Shown piece after piece: positions 29,742-39,804 of a DNA stretch of 64,000 bases (position 1 is the stretch's first letter; every line of letters begins with the position of its first letter). Source of the stretch: Xenorhabdus budapestensis. GTDB lineage: Bacteria; Pseudomonadota; Gammaproteobacteria; Enterobacterales; Enterobacteriaceae. A model generated the notes under the pieces. That model was not told the DNA's origin. It saw nothing but the letters and a program-made list of their open reading frames with translations, and did no database searches. The stretch lies in the NCBI RefSeq assembly GCF_002632465.1, contig NZ_NIBS01000004.1, forward strand, positions 31,968-95,967, in the 5' to 3' direction. Made by a program: the position numbers and the translations under genes.

Positions 29742-30296
29742 TTACCCTGCTTCTTTGATAATGAAATAACCGTTTTCCAGATCAATATCACTACGGAACA
29801 GGAATTCGAGTGGCCAGGGAACACACCACAAAAAACCTTTAATCTCAATGGATAATGTATTGTATAGGTTCAGAGAATCAGTATCGGAAACACAACTCAC
29901 TTCAAGCTCATCGGCAATAATGCGTGGCTCAAATACATGTATAGCCTTAATGATTTTATGTTGAATATCTTCCCACTCTATTTCAGACATGCGTTTACCC
30001 GCCAGGGGTTCCAGCCCAAAGTTATAAACAGAACGGCGTATTTCCGGATACAGGGTAAGATCTTGCTCGGATTCACAGTTGATGCTATTGAGCAACCACT
30101 GTAAATCCCGCAGAACATTTTGTCGTAATGTACTGTGTGATATCAGATAGTTGCTGATTGCCTCTTTTTTCTTATCGGGGTCGTTATCAGTGAGCCTATC
30201 CAGCAAGGAAGGCTGCATTCTGTCTCTGGCAGTGATACGCTTGGCATTACTCCGACGATGATAACCACCATGTATTAAAGTTATATTGTCATTCAT
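29742..30296 (-). CDS. tssE: T6SS baseplate protein TssE
   Basis: This gp25-like protein is 184 residues from the ATG at 30296, seven bases after an AGG. The frame extends to a TTG at 30329, which I consider less likely. The segment PSLLDRLTD near the N-terminus and the gp25 core (RRSVYNFGLEPLAG) are characteristic. TssE is the wedge component homologous to the phage T4 baseplate protein that initiates sheath assembly. It is longer at the N-terminus than some homologues (about 25 residues before PSLLDRL). Confidence 0.92.
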   Translation of the reverse strand: MNDNITLIHGGYHRRSNAKRITARDRMQPSLLDRLTDNDPDKKKEAISNYLISHSTLRQNVLRDLQWLLNSINCESEQDLTLYPEIRRSVYNFGLEPLAGKRMSEIEWEDIQHKIIKAIHVFEPRIIADELEVSCVSDTDSLNLYNTLSIEIKGFLWCVPWPLEFLFRSDIDLENGYFIIKEAG

Positions 30297-30371
30297 GGAG
30301 TACCTATTGGTCGTAGTGATAATGGGCAATAGGGGAAAGATTGCTGAGGCAATGAACTATTTTTAATTTGC

Positions 30372-32123
30372 CTATTTTTTTAGTTTACTTTGAGAACTTT
30401 TATATTTATTGACCTCTTTTTCATAGGCTTGCAGGAAGTTTTCACCAAACAGAACTGAATTTTGCTCAAATTCATTGGCTGTTTTTTGATAGTATTTGGT
30501 GAGAAATTCCCACAATGATGTTTTGTAGGTTGACGACAAAGACAAACGCGGCATGCCGCCTTCATCCTGTGCTTTCTGCTCAAGATTTCCGGGATGGAAG
30601 AGTTGCAGGATATCTCTCGTAATGGCACGTACTCCTGCAATCATTCCTAATTGGTGTGCTTGTAATTCAATTAAAATATCGCGGGTTGCCTGCTCAATAG
30701 GCATAAATCCAGGCATATGATCACCAAACATCTGCACTAAAACAGATTGACCAGAAGGTAATAGCTTAAATGGATTATTGGCATCCAATAGCATTTGAGT
30801 CATATCCGCATCAGCTTCCCGTTTCAGCATCGTGCGTGAAGTATTGAGTGCGACGACCCCTTGAGATAACTGGCTGATAAACAGACCTAATTGATACATG
30901 CGGTGTTCATCAAATTGTGGTTGGTGAAGATTTTTGAGTCCCATTCCCTCTAATAGAGATGCCAGTAATTTCCCCTCCAGTTTGATCCCGTCTGTTTGAT
31001 GGTTAGCGGAACTATAGCTTATTGGATCAATACCAAGCCGTTCATAAGCATGATTGTCATGAGTGATGTGAAGGGAATTATTAGCATTACTCACTTGGTG
31101 CTTAATATGAGTCTGGTGATTAGCGCTAGCCTGATAATCAGGATATTCATTTGAAGGAACAGGGGGAAAAGGAGGAAAAATATTTTCTTTTGTTTTGGCT
31201 TCTTCTATACCTGTATAATTTTTGGCTAAATCTTTACTGAGTTCCTTAGATATCTCTTCTGTTGTGAAGAGTGAAGGTAAAGAAGGTGGCTGAGCAATGG
31301 ATTGTTTATCCTGAGCAGATATGGGCTGTGATACAGGAGCAAACTGAGAATCGGAAATTTTTGGGTTATCAGGTGATGTTAGTGGTACGGCATTATCTAA
31401 CATCAAGTTTAGCGGGTCGTCAATTTCCTGGTCATCGTACTGGAATAATGTTGTGGGTGTATTGTTATTCAGAATATCTTCCTGTTGGAAGAGGGCATCT
31501 GAGTGGAACATAGTCACGGGATCGGTCGCCCGTAATTGAAGTGTCTCTAAATCGGTTGTGTTTTCAATTTGTGCCAATGGATCAATTGGGTTACGTTCGT
31601 CGTTTTCCTGTTGTTGGGATTTGAGTAGTGGGTTATTGTCATTCCCCTCTGATGTTGCCTGATATCTGTTAGGGGAGGACGAAGTATCGGGGGCAGTGAA
31701 AATTTGTTCCAGACCATCCCAGATCTCATTGGGAATGCCTGAGCAGTTGGTAGCCGATTGGGATTCCGTATTGATAACCCGGGTAGTTGCTTGCGGAGGC
31801 GCACTTTTATTGATATCAACTGCCTGAATCTGATAGTCGCCAATATTCAATACATCACCATCGCGGATTTCAACCTGGCGATCCGGAGCCAATGGTATTG
31901 TGTTTAGTAACAGCTCAGATGCAGAGCCACGATTGGTAATCCTACACTCACCATCAGCAGAAATAGAAACGACGGCCTGAAGCCGGGCAATAGCCTGTTC
32001 TTCATCGGGTAAAATCCAGTTATTGTCTTTGCTGCGACCGATAGTTCCCCCCGGAGGCGAAAAGTCATAACTCAATTGTATGGGTTGATTTGTACCGCTG
32101 TTTTTAACAATGGTGAATCGCAT
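30372..32123 (-). CDS. tagH: T6SS FHA-domain protein TagH
   Basis: The protein has 583 residues. The N-terminal FHA domain (about residues 1-105) has the GGTIGRSKDNNWILPD phosphothreonine-binding start. A long low-complexity, Gln/Pro/Thr-rich middle (about 110-380) follows. The C-terminal third (about 390-560) is the domain conserved in TagH/ImpI-type proteins (LLASLLEGMGL and MPGFMPIEQATRDILIELQAHQLGMIAGVRA). In other bacteria the FHA protein is the target of the T6SS kinase, and a kinase gene closes this cluster. It is separated from hcp by a strong hairpin. Confidence 0.88.
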   Translation of the reverse strand: MRFTIVKNSGTNQPIQLSYDFSPPGGTIGRSKDNNWILPDEEQAIARLQAVVSISADGECRITNRGSASELLLNTIPLAPDRQVEIRDGDVLNIGDYQIQAVDINKSAPPQATTRVINTESQSATNCSGIPNEIWDGLEQIFTAPDTSSSPNRYQATSEGNDNNPLLKSQQQENDERNPIDPLAQIENTTDLETLQLRATDPVTMFHSDALFQQEDILNNNTPTTLFQYDDQEIDDPLNLMLDNAVPLTSPDNPKISDSQFAPVSQPISAQDKQSIAQPPSLPSLFTTEEISKELSKDLAKNYTGIEEAKTKENIFPPFPPVPSNEYPDYQASANHQTHIKHQVSNANNSLHITHDNHAYERLGIDPISYSSANHQTDGIKLEGKLLASLLEGMGLKNLHQPQFDEHRMYQLGLFISQLSQGVVALNTSRTMLKREADADMTQMLLDANNPFKLLPSGQSVLVQMFGDHMPGFMPIEQATRDILIELQAHQLGMIAGVRAITRDILQLFHPGNLEQKAQDEGGMPRLSLSSTYKTSLWEFLTKYYQKTANEFEQNSVLFGENFLQAYEKEVNKYKSSQSKLKK

Positions 32124-32166
32124 AAGCGTAGATCCCTATTTTTTGATAAGGATAGATTAGTAGAAA

Positions 32167-32191
32167 TAACCTCCCTGTTTCAGGGAGGTTA
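32167..32191 (-). terminator. Strong hairpin downstream of hcp
   Basis: A perfect 11-bp stem (TAACCTCCCTG and CAGGGAGGTTA) with a 3-base loop lies 20 bp after the hcp stop, followed on the minus strand by TTTCTAC. It is probably a partial terminator or 3' stabiliser that lets hcp be made in excess over the downstream genes. Confidence 0.75.
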
Positions 32192-32211
32192 TCGGGTAGT
32201 CAATTATGTAA

Positions 32212-32691
32212 TTAGAGTGGTTTATGAGCGAAAGAATCCCATCCATAGGTGACTTCAGCACCTTTTTTACCTGTGAAGTCCAGAGGATAGTAGCTTTCTT
32301 TATGGGTTTGGAAGGCCAACTTAACAGTAGAAATATATTGATCAAATGAAAATCCGAGCGATGTGCTTGCTACCATAACGTTTGTCATGACTATACTGTG
32401 CCAAAGTACGTTTTCACCTCCTTGTCGCATTACTTCAATTTTAACTTCTTTGATATGTTTACCTATCGTCAAATAATTAGATAAACTTATGCATGATTTA
32501 TCAAAGAAGAGGCCTACAGTAATACCAGGAACGGTAACTATACCTGAACTCAATCCGCTAGACTGGGTATTTGTAGAAACTTCATTAGTCATTCCCAGTT
32601 CAAAAACATGGACGGCTGTCCATTCTTTATGGGTATCGTCACCTGATTCACCTTTAATGCCAGTAAAAGTAATAAACGCGTTGTTAGACAT
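32212..32691 (-). CDS. hcp: T6SS inner tube protein Hcp (TssD)
   Basis: This Hcp1-family protein is 159 residues from the ATG at 32691, eight bases after TAAGG; the frame extends to 32733 without a good site. It starts MSNNAFITFTGIKGES, close to the family pattern IKGES, and ends with the beta-strand and helix order typical of Hcp. Hcp hexamers stack into the tube that carries VgrG and cargo. A 153-bp gap upstream and the hairpin downstream suggest separate, high expression. Confidence 0.93.
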   Translation of the reverse strand: MSNNAFITFTGIKGESGDDTHKEWTAVHVFELGMTNEVSTNTQSSGLSSGIVTVPGITVGLFFDKSCISLSNYLTIGKHIKEVKIEVMRQGGENVLWHSIVMTNVMVASTSLGFSFDQYISTVKLAFQTHKESYYPLDFTGKKGAEVTYGWDSFAHKPL

Positions 32692-32844
32692 AATCTTTGC
32701 CTTAATAGAGTTGAATGGGATGATTGAATCCAATAGATGTATTGGAGTGCGTATATACGTCTAGAAATGCATGTGTATTGTTACTGGAAGCCCCACTGTG
32801 CGAGATAATTTTTGATTTTGCTTAGATAAAATAATTTTTTAGTA

Positions 32845-34347
32845 TCATGCTCCTTTTAATGAGGGTAATTTTGAAACCAGACGTAAAGAAACGGTTAATC
32901 CTTCTAATTGATAATGGGGTCGCAGGAAAAATTTAGCTTGATAATATCCCGGATTGCTCTCTATTTCTTCGACCAGGACTTCTGCGGCTGCCAGTGGCTT
33001 CTTCGCCTTGGTAAGCTGTGATGAATTGACCGGGTCACCGTCAACATAATGAGTGATCCATTCATTCAACCAACGTTCCATATCACTACGCTCCTGAAAA
33101 GTCCCGATTTTGTCGCGTACAATACATTTCAGGTAATGAGCAAAACGACAGCAGGCAAATAAATAAGGCAGACGAGCGGAGAGGTTGGCATTTGCTGTAG
33201 CGTCAGGATCATAATATTCTGATGGTTTTTGCAGCGATTGGGCACCGATAAAGGCGGCCATATCGGTATTCTTACGGTGCAAAAGTGGAATAAAACCATT
33301 TTTGGCTAATTCAGCCTCACGACGATCGCTGATGGCAATTTCGGTAGGACATTTCATATCCACTCCGCCATCATCAGAGGGAAAAGTATAGCAAGGCAAA
33401 TTTTCAACAATGCCACCGGATTCTACGCCGCGGATGGACGTGCACCAGCCATATAGTTTAAAGGAGCGGTTGATATTGACCGCCATGGCGTAAGCGGCAT
33501 TTGCCCAGGTATAATTTTCGTGAGTGGGGCCTTCGGTATTTTCCTCAAAGTTGAAATTATCAACGGGATTAGTGAGAGCACCGTAAGGTAAACGGGACAG
33601 AAAACGTGGTAGTGCTAATCCGATGTAACGTACATCTTCTGACTCACGTAAACTACGCCAGGGGGCATATTCCGTATTCTGGAAAATCTTGGTGAGATCA
33701 CGGGGGTTAGCTAGCTCCTGCCAGGATTTCATTTGCATAACACTTGGGGCTGCCCCTGAAATAAATGGACAGTGTGCAGAGGCACTAATCTGTGATATCT
33801 GACGCAAAAGTTCAACATCCGGCGCGGTGTGGTCAAAATAGTAATCGCCTACCAGACAGCCGAAAGGTTCACCACCAAACTGACCGTATTCTGCTTCATA
33901 GATCTTCTTAAAGAGTGGGCTTTGGTCCCAACTGACTCCTTTGAAACGTTTTAGCGTGTTGCTTAGTTCTTTTTTGGAAAGGCACATCACACGGATTTTC
34001 AGCATTTCATCGGTTTCTGTGTTATTAACCAGATAATGCAGCCCACGCCATGCGCCTTCCAGTGTCTGGAATTCATCATAATGCAGGATATGATTCATCT
34101 GTTGTGATATTTTGGTATCAATTTCAGCAATCAATGACTGGATAGTACGGTAAGTATCGCCAGAGATGGTGACGGTATTTTCCAGTGCCTGCTGGGCCAG
34201 GGTTTTTACCGCATTTTCAACGGCATCACGTGTCTGATCGCTTTGCGGACGGAATTCCTTACCGAGCAATACACTTAATTCATCAACTGTATATTCTTTC
34301 GGTGCCTGCTCTTGTTGAGCCAGGTTTTCTTGTTCAGTCGTACTCAT
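32845..34347 (-). CDS. tssC: T6SS contractile sheath large subunit TssC (VipB)
   Basis: The protein is 500 residues from the ATG at 34347, six bases after AAGGAG; a TTG at 34350 is in frame. Conserved sheath motifs include FQTLEGAWRGLHYLV near residue 90, PFGCLVGDYYFDH near 170 and the C-terminal GYYQAKFFLRPHYQLEGLTVSLRLVSKLP. It interlocks with TssB to form the contractile sheath and carries the ClpV-recognised N-terminal helix. It lies immediately after tssB. Confidence 0.96.
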   Translation of the reverse strand: MSTTEQENLAQQEQAPKEYTVDELSVLLGKEFRPQSDQTRDAVENAVKTLAQQALENTVTISGDTYRTIQSLIAEIDTKISQQMNHILHYDEFQTLEGAWRGLHYLVNNTETDEMLKIRVMCLSKKELSNTLKRFKGVSWDQSPLFKKIYEAEYGQFGGEPFGCLVGDYYFDHTAPDVELLRQISQISASAHCPFISGAAPSVMQMKSWQELANPRDLTKIFQNTEYAPWRSLRESEDVRYIGLALPRFLSRLPYGALTNPVDNFNFEENTEGPTHENYTWANAAYAMAVNINRSFKLYGWCTSIRGVESGGIVENLPCYTFPSDDGGVDMKCPTEIAISDRREAELAKNGFIPLLHRKNTDMAAFIGAQSLQKPSEYYDPDATANANLSARLPYLFACCRFAHYLKCIVRDKIGTFQERSDMERWLNEWITHYVDGDPVNSSQLTKAKKPLAAAEVLVEEIESNPGYYQAKFFLRPHYQLEGLTVSLRLVSKLPSLKGA

Positions 34348-34350
34348 CAA

Positions 34351-34887
34351 TTACTCCTTATCTTCAGCACCTTCATCTGAAGCTGAAGTGCTATCTTCAG
34401 GTTTTGGCGCTTCCGCCAGTGATTTCAGCAGAGCAGGATTTTGCAGTATTTCAGCAATCAGTTGTTCTGCACCACTTTTACCATCCATATAAGACAGTAG
34501 GTTTGCCAGTTGGGTACGTGCTTCCAACAGTTGAGCTAAAGGTTCTACCTTTTTAGCGATAGCATCCGGTTGAAAGTCTTCCATTTTTTCAAAAACTAAC
34601 TCGACATTTAGTTTGCCATCACCTGTCAGGGTGTTATCAACCTGAAAGGCTGCTCGTGGCTTTATTGACTTCATGCGTTCGTCAAAGTTATCAACGTCAA
34701 TTTCCAGAAATTTTCGGTCGTTAACGTCTGGTAGGGCTTCTGTGGGTTTTCCTGCCAAATCAGCCATAACGCCCATGACAAATGGTAATTGGACAACTTT
34801 TTCTGAGCCATAAAGCTCGACATCGTATTCAATCTGGACACGAGGAGCACGATTTCGGGCTATAAACTTTTGTCCACTGGATTTCAT
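34351..34887 (-). CDS. tssB: T6SS contractile sheath small subunit TssB (VipA)
   Basis: This 178-residue VipA-family protein has the conserved N-terminus APRVQIEYDVELYGSEKVVQLPFVMGVMADL. A GGAG lies eight bases before the start. The acidic C-terminal tail (EDSTSASDEGAEDKE) is common in TssB. The stop codon is four bases before the tssC start, so the two sheath proteins are co-translated. Confidence 0.96.
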   Translation of the reverse strand: MKSSGQKFIARNRAPRVQIEYDVELYGSEKVVQLPFVMGVMADLAGKPTEALPDVNDRKFLEIDVDNFDERMKSIKPRAAFQVDNTLTGDGKLNVELVFEKMEDFQPDAIAKKVEPLAQLLEARTQLANLLSYMDGKSGAEQLIAEILQNPALLKSLAEAPKPEDSTSASDEGAEDKE

Positions 34888-34995
34888 GACAATTTCTCCA
34901 TTACTGGCTAAATAGGTAAGTTAAGAGATAAACGGGCGATATACCCTTCGTCTTTCAAGTTGACTCTTTGTTGGTTGGATAAATACAAGAGACAA

Positions 34996-36102
34996 CTAAT
35001 TTGTATCAGTGTCAGAATTATCAGTATGACCAAAGATGATGGCGAGCTGATTTAATCCTTCTGGTGCAAGGTCATAGACAATGTCGATAAAATCACGATC
35101 AATCAGGCGTTGAATACGGTCAATCATCATCGGAGCAGGATGGCTTGGTTCGTGTGTAAGAAAATAGGTTTTCGCTTTTTCCAATAGCATGCGTGCTTCA
35201 TCACGATTATTGACTTCTACTCCGTACCAATTAGATGAGGACAAACCAGCCGGAGCTGCTGTATCTGTTGGTGATTGATCTATAGTCGATGGGTCTATTG
35301 ATGATCGCATTGTTGCCTGTTTTATCACTGATGCAGATTTAGGTTCTCCTTTATTGCCGGGAGTTACCGAAGCGGTTGTTGCGGGTCCATTTAATGCGCT
35401 AAATTCAATAACAGTATTCAGGTTTTTTAGGAATCGCGATAGTTCAGGCATATGGCCGGCAGATAAGTACTGGCGAATAATATCAAGCAGGACAGTAATA
35501 TGATCGCGAATGATGACTAATGCTGATATTTCCGGAGTGTCAACTTGTTGTTTTAGCTCATCTTGCAGGCGGGTTCGCCCTCCGGTGTAACCACTAATTT
35601 CTGTTATCGAACCATCAAGCAGTGAACAAACTTCCCGGAATGACAATTCTTGTGAAATACTTTTCAGCAGAATGGAGTGTTGTACTTTTATTGAGAGAGG
35701 GGAACCATCTTCAATATCTGCCAGAGCATTGAGGCGAAATAAGGGATCGTATTCACCATCAAATTCCAGTCTTGGCCATACCTCTTCCCAATAGCGCTCC
35801 AGTGTTTGTCGGAGTAGCCCTAGACCATAGGCATAGCCACATATTCCCTGGGTTTCTACCCATGCATGTATGAGAGCGATGATAATACGCAGATCTTTGG
35901 TACGGGACAGCAGTAGCGTTGTGGCCTGTTTTTCCACTTCTAACCAATCGGGTGGTTCCGCAGGGATAACAAAATCACCAAACTGTTGCTCTGCTTTTCC
36001 GATAAGGCTTTGTTCCAATAAAAGAAATACATCATCGTATTCGAGATTTTCCCCACAGGGAGACTCTTCACTGATTGGTGCAAGTAAAGCATCAATATTC
36101 AT
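34996..36102 (-). CDS. tssA: T6SS cap protein TssA
   Basis: This 368-residue ImpA-family protein has the N-terminal ImpA_N signature (LLAPISEESPCGENLEYDDVFLLLE). A middle linker rich in Ser, Thr and Pro (about 235-275) precedes a helical C-terminal domain with SHPAPMMIDRIQRLID. TssA primes the baseplate and coordinates tube and sheath extension. The start overlaps the tssM stop by 4 bp (ATGA). Confidence 0.93.
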   Translation of the reverse strand: MNIDALLAPISEESPCGENLEYDDVFLLLEQSLIGKAEQQFGDFVIPAEPPDWLEVEKQATTLLLSRTKDLRIIIALIHAWVETQGICGYAYGLGLLRQTLERYWEEVWPRLEFDGEYDPLFRLNALADIEDGSPLSIKVQHSILLKSISQELSFREVCSLLDGSITEISGYTGGRTRLQDELKQQVDTPEISALVIIRDHITVLLDIIRQYLSAGHMPELSRFLKNLNTVIEFSALNGPATTASVTPGNKGEPKSASVIKQATMRSSIDPSTIDQSPTDTAAPAGLSSSNWYGVEVNNRDEARMLLEKAKTYFLTHEPSHPAPMMIDRIQRLIDRDFIDIVYDLAPEGLNQLAIIFGHTDNSDTDTN

Positions 36103-39100
36103 GGTGTTTTTATACTCTTCAGGTTCGGGCAGGAGAAATCAGGCAGTTGAAACGGGCTGAAAATACTATTTGGTGTGAACTCCAGTAAAACCATATGCCC
36201 CTTGATATTAAACATTGCCTGTAAGCCAGCATCATCACTTTGAGTTGAATTTCCTGTGCTGTTTTGCCAAATACGCTTCGCTTGATCCAGTAACCGATTC
36301 AGTGCCCAGGGGCCAGAAGTCGATAAGTTTGCTGTTGTGCCATTTTCTAAATTTAATTGAATGCGGGCCAGATTGGTTCCCGCAGAGCCTGGCCAGCTAA
36401 TGAGCTGCGAAAGTTGAGGGCCGTGACTATATTGCAGTTGTTGCCCATCAACATCCAGTACCATACTCAATATCTCATTATCCATACTGATTGGGCGAAC
36501 CATGACATGAAATGACGGTGTGAGAACACCACTGGCAAAGAGAGTATCGCGAATAATCTGTGCCTGCTGGAAAGGTTTGAGCAACTTCTCTCCACCGGGT
36601 AAAGGTTTACCATCTACCCCCGGCATAAATCGCCATCTTGGCTGAGTTGTATCAACCTTGCCCACTAAATTTTTTTGGAAAAAACTGTCCATTAAGCCTT
36701 TTCCGGGAGCAAACATCCGTGTCATGTCATCAGGTTTGATATCCTTGCGCGCTTTAGGCATCAACGGATAACCATTGGCAATAGCCTGTTGGCAAAAACC
36801 ACCTATTTCAGCACCGAGATGTTTGCCGACATTGTTCATATCACTGATTTGTGTATCACTACTGGCGCCGATTGCCAGTGCAGAAATCATATCTCTGAAT
36901 GGTATTGGCAGGCGTTCAGATTCTGTTTGTAACTGGGTAATAATATTGTTGGGAGGAAAAGGCATACCTGTATTGACGGCATTTTGCACTGAAGCCAGAT
37001 ACTGATATAAGTCACCGATTTTTTTCAGTATATCGTCAAAAGGTATTTTTTTATTTTTTCCATCCGGGCTTTTCGCCAGAGCGGTAATTTGTGCAAAATG
37101 TTCTGCTAACACTTGTTCCGGTGACAGTTGACCATTATCCGGCAAGATTTGTTTCGGAACTAAATTTGTTAACTTACTGTTTGTGAAGTTACTACTGATC
37201 TTACCCTTAGCCTTCTTCATGAGGTTATTGAGTTGATTATTAGTTAGCGTGACATTTTTGCTGATATTGATTAGCAGGGTACGCATCGGTGAAGCTGAAG
37301 AAGAGAGTAAACGTGCTGTGCTGGCACGTTGATTTAATTCACTAATATTGTTCAAACGAATATCAGTCAGATATTTGTCCCACTGGTAAATATAGTCATT
37401 GATATAAAATTGTCGGACAGATAATTCGAGATCTTTAACTGACTGTTTTCTCGCATAGGAACCCAGTACCCAATTGTCCTGTGAATTCAGAGTGACAAGA
37501 AAAGTCATCAGATCTTTGCCGATACTTTTTTTATAGCCCGCAGGGGTGAACATTCCCGGTATGCCACTGGTTATTGGTGCTCCACTGATGCGTGAGAAAG
37601 CCAATTCAGCTTGAGGACCGGCAAGTGTGACTAAATTTACTGATGCTAAATTGGGATCAAGTAGCAAATTGTGTTTCAGGATATTGTAAGCACGCTGCGC
37701 AGGGGGAATGCTGCCAATTAATGCTTGTTTCTGTTCAACCAGATAGTCATTACGAATGTACGGCGATGTGACAACCTGATTATCCAGTAGTTGGCTGAGA
37801 TGCCCGTTAAGTTGTTGCAGTTGTGCCTGGGTTGTTTCTGGATCTAAGTGTGCTTTCAGATATTGCATCACCCAATTACGTAGAAACTCACCGTTATAGT
37901 GTTTGGGCTGATATAACATCTGATATGCTTTTAACGTATTGTAGGTTTCCTCTGTATCATTGCCGTTAGCATTGTGTAGTTGGCTGGTGATTAACTTTGT
38001 TATTTGTGGCAGTAGTAGTGTTTGCAGTGCTTTCATATACAGAGTACGGCTTGCATTACTGACCTGTTCACCACTATACAATCCCATGCGGTAAGATATC
38101 GGGGGATCATCCAGCGAAAAGTTCTGGTTTTTAGCGAGGTTGGCCAGACTGTTCAAAATTGGCAATAGATTATAGGTGTTATTTATCTCATCAGTGTCGT
38201 CATGATTTTTATTTAATTCAGCTCCCTGACGCAAAATGGTCGGAATTTTAGCCTGAACTTCCATCAGATAGTTTTTATTATTGTTATAACTGGTCAGAAA
38301 TGAAGTGGTTACTAAGACCAGAATTGCTATTAATGTCATGTTGCCTAGCCAATTAAGCAAGCGATTCTGGTATACCCACCAACGGTTGTAGCCGGCGAGT
38401 CCTGCTTCCTGAAAAATACTATCCAGTAAATTTTTCAGGAAATAAGTTTGGCGAGTCTGAGGTTGATATAAAATACCTTTATCATCATTATTTCCCCATG
38501 ACATTGAGATACTGTTATTGTCTGTTGGTAATTGGAAATTGCGGTTAAATTTTTCCATGACACCATCAAATGGTATCCCTCCCTGTGTTCCACTGGTGAA
38601 ATAAAGTCCTCGTGGGTAACTGGCGACTTCAAATCCTGATCTTGCGAATACAATTTCAAGGTATTGCGCAATACGTGGACATAAAGCAGCAAACTCTTGT
38701 GGAAACAGATAACTTTCGGCACATTGCCGCGGATCAGACTCATTTAAGAGAATATAGGGTAACTCTGCATTCAGTCGTAGTTGTAACTGGTTATATTGTT
38801 CCTCAAATATCGAATTGATATTCCAGTCAGTTTTTTTGTCTTGTGGGAATGTTAACCCCCAAATTTGTTCACGCGATGCTTTATCAAAATGGGTAAAATA
38901 GGCGTTAAATCCTTTTAGTAAATCGGTTTTAGTGATGAAAATGTAAATCGGAAATTGGATCTTAAGTTTTTCACGTAATTCAGACAGGCGTCTGCGTAAC
39001 ATATAGGCGTGTTGATCACGGGCTTCTGTTGATGGATTTAGTAAGTCTTCCACACTGATAGTAAGGATGACCCCATTGATTGGCTGGCGTGGACGATATT

Positions 39101-39794
39101 TTTTTAACAGCCTGATAAAGGTTTTCCATTCTCTGCTGTCTGCTGCGTGTGGATTGTTATCTTGAGTAGCATAGCGACCTGCGGTATCAAGCAGGACAGC
39201 TTCATTCGTAAACCACCAGTTACAACTATTCACATCTCGCATGCTGTATAGGGCAGATTTGCCGAAATAGTCTAATAGTGGGAAATTCAGCCCGGAATTT
39301 GCCAGCGCTGTTGTTTTACCTGAATGTGGGGCACCGATAACGAGATACCAGGGTAATTGGTATAAATATTGACGGCTGAACAGCCCCCTCCAGCCAGGTT
39401 TAGATTTACCATTTAACCCGGAAAAATAGCCGGAAAAATAAGCTTTTCTCAATAATTTGACAGCGTCAGAAAAGCGTTCTGATAACGTGAAATATTGTTC
39501 ATCGTGTTTTTTTTCCTGTTTCTGTTCTTTTTTATCGTCTTTAATGATATTCAATTGGTTAGCTAATTTTTTGTTAAGCCATGTCCGATATAACAGTGGG
39601 ATTAACTGACTTAAGAGCCAGGCTAAGAAAAGTGAAATAATGGTAAAAATTCGTATGAATTTTGACTCAAAAGGAACTGAGTTACCGACAGAAATAATGG
39701 GTCCTATGAACCAGATAATGGCAGAAATTGCCGTTACACCGAGAAAACTCCACGTTAATCTGCTGGTAAGGATAGAAAAGAGTACATTCAACAT
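36099..39794 (-). CDS. tssM: T6SS membrane-complex protein TssM (IcmF)
   Basis: This 1231-residue IcmF-family protein has two N-terminal transmembrane helices (about 10-65). A cytoplasmic NTPase-like domain follows, with an intact Walker A GAPHSGKT near residue 155 and VLLDTAGRYATQ. A third helix lies near residue 485, ahead of a long periplasmic domain that contacts TssJ. GAGGAAA precedes the ATG. TssJLM forms the trans-envelope channel for the sheathed tube. Confidence 0.95.
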   Translation of the reverse strand: MLNVLFSILTSRLTWSFLGVTAISAIIWFIGPIISVGNSVPFESKFIRIFTIISLFLAWLLSQLIPLLYRTWLNKKLANQLNIIKDDKKEQKQEKKHDEQYFTLSERFSDAVKLLRKAYFSGYFSGLNGKSKPGWRGLFSRQYLYQLPWYLVIGAPHSGKTTALANSGLNFPLLDYFGKSALYSMRDVNSCNWWFTNEAVLLDTAGRYATQDNNPHAADSREWKTFIRLLKKYRPRQPINGVILTISVEDLLNPSTEARDQHAYMLRRRLSELREKLKIQFPIYIFITKTDLLKGFNAYFTHFDKASREQIWGLTFPQDKKTDWNINSIFEEQYNQLQLRLNAELPYILLNESDPRQCAESYLFPQEFAALCPRIAQYLEIVFARSGFEVASYPRGLYFTSGTQGGIPFDGVMEKFNRNFQLPTDNNSISMSWGNNDDKGILYQPQTRQTYFLKNLLDSIFQEAGLAGYNRWWVYQNRLLNWLGNMTLIAILVLVTTSFLTSYNNNKNYLMEVQAKIPTILRQGAELNKNHDDTDEINNTYNLLPILNSLANLAKNQNFSLDDPPISYRMGLYSGEQVSNASRTLYMKALQTLLLPQITKLITSQLHNANGNDTEETYNTLKAYQMLYQPKHYNGEFLRNWVMQYLKAHLDPETTQAQLQQLNGHLSQLLDNQVVTSPYIRNDYLVEQKQALIGSIPPAQRAYNILKHNLLLDPNLASVNLVTLAGPQAELAFSRISGAPITSGIPGMFTPAGYKKSIGKDLMTFLVTLNSQDNWVLGSYARKQSVKDLELSVRQFYINDYIYQWDKYLTDIRLNNISELNQRASTARLLSSSASPMRTLLINISKNVTLTNNQLNNLMKKAKGKISSNFTNSKLTNLVPKQILPDNGQLSPEQVLAEHFAQITALAKSPDGKNKKIPFDDILKKIGDLYQYLASVQNAVNTGMPFPPNNIITQLQTESERLPIPFRDMISALAIGASSDTQISDMNNVGKHLGAEIGGFCQQAIANGYPLMPKARKDIKPDDMTRMFAPGKGLMDSFFQKNLVGKVDTTQPRWRFMPGVDGKPLPGGEKLLKPFQQAQIIRDTLFASGVLTPSFHVMVRPISMDNEILSMVLDVDGQQLQYSHGPQLSQLISWPGSAGTNLARIQLNLENGTTANLSTSGPWALNRLLDQAKRIWQNSTGNSTQSDDAGLQAMFNIKGHMVLLEFTPNSIFSPFQLPDFSCPNLKSIKTP

Positions 39795-39804
39795 TTTAGT
39801 TTCC

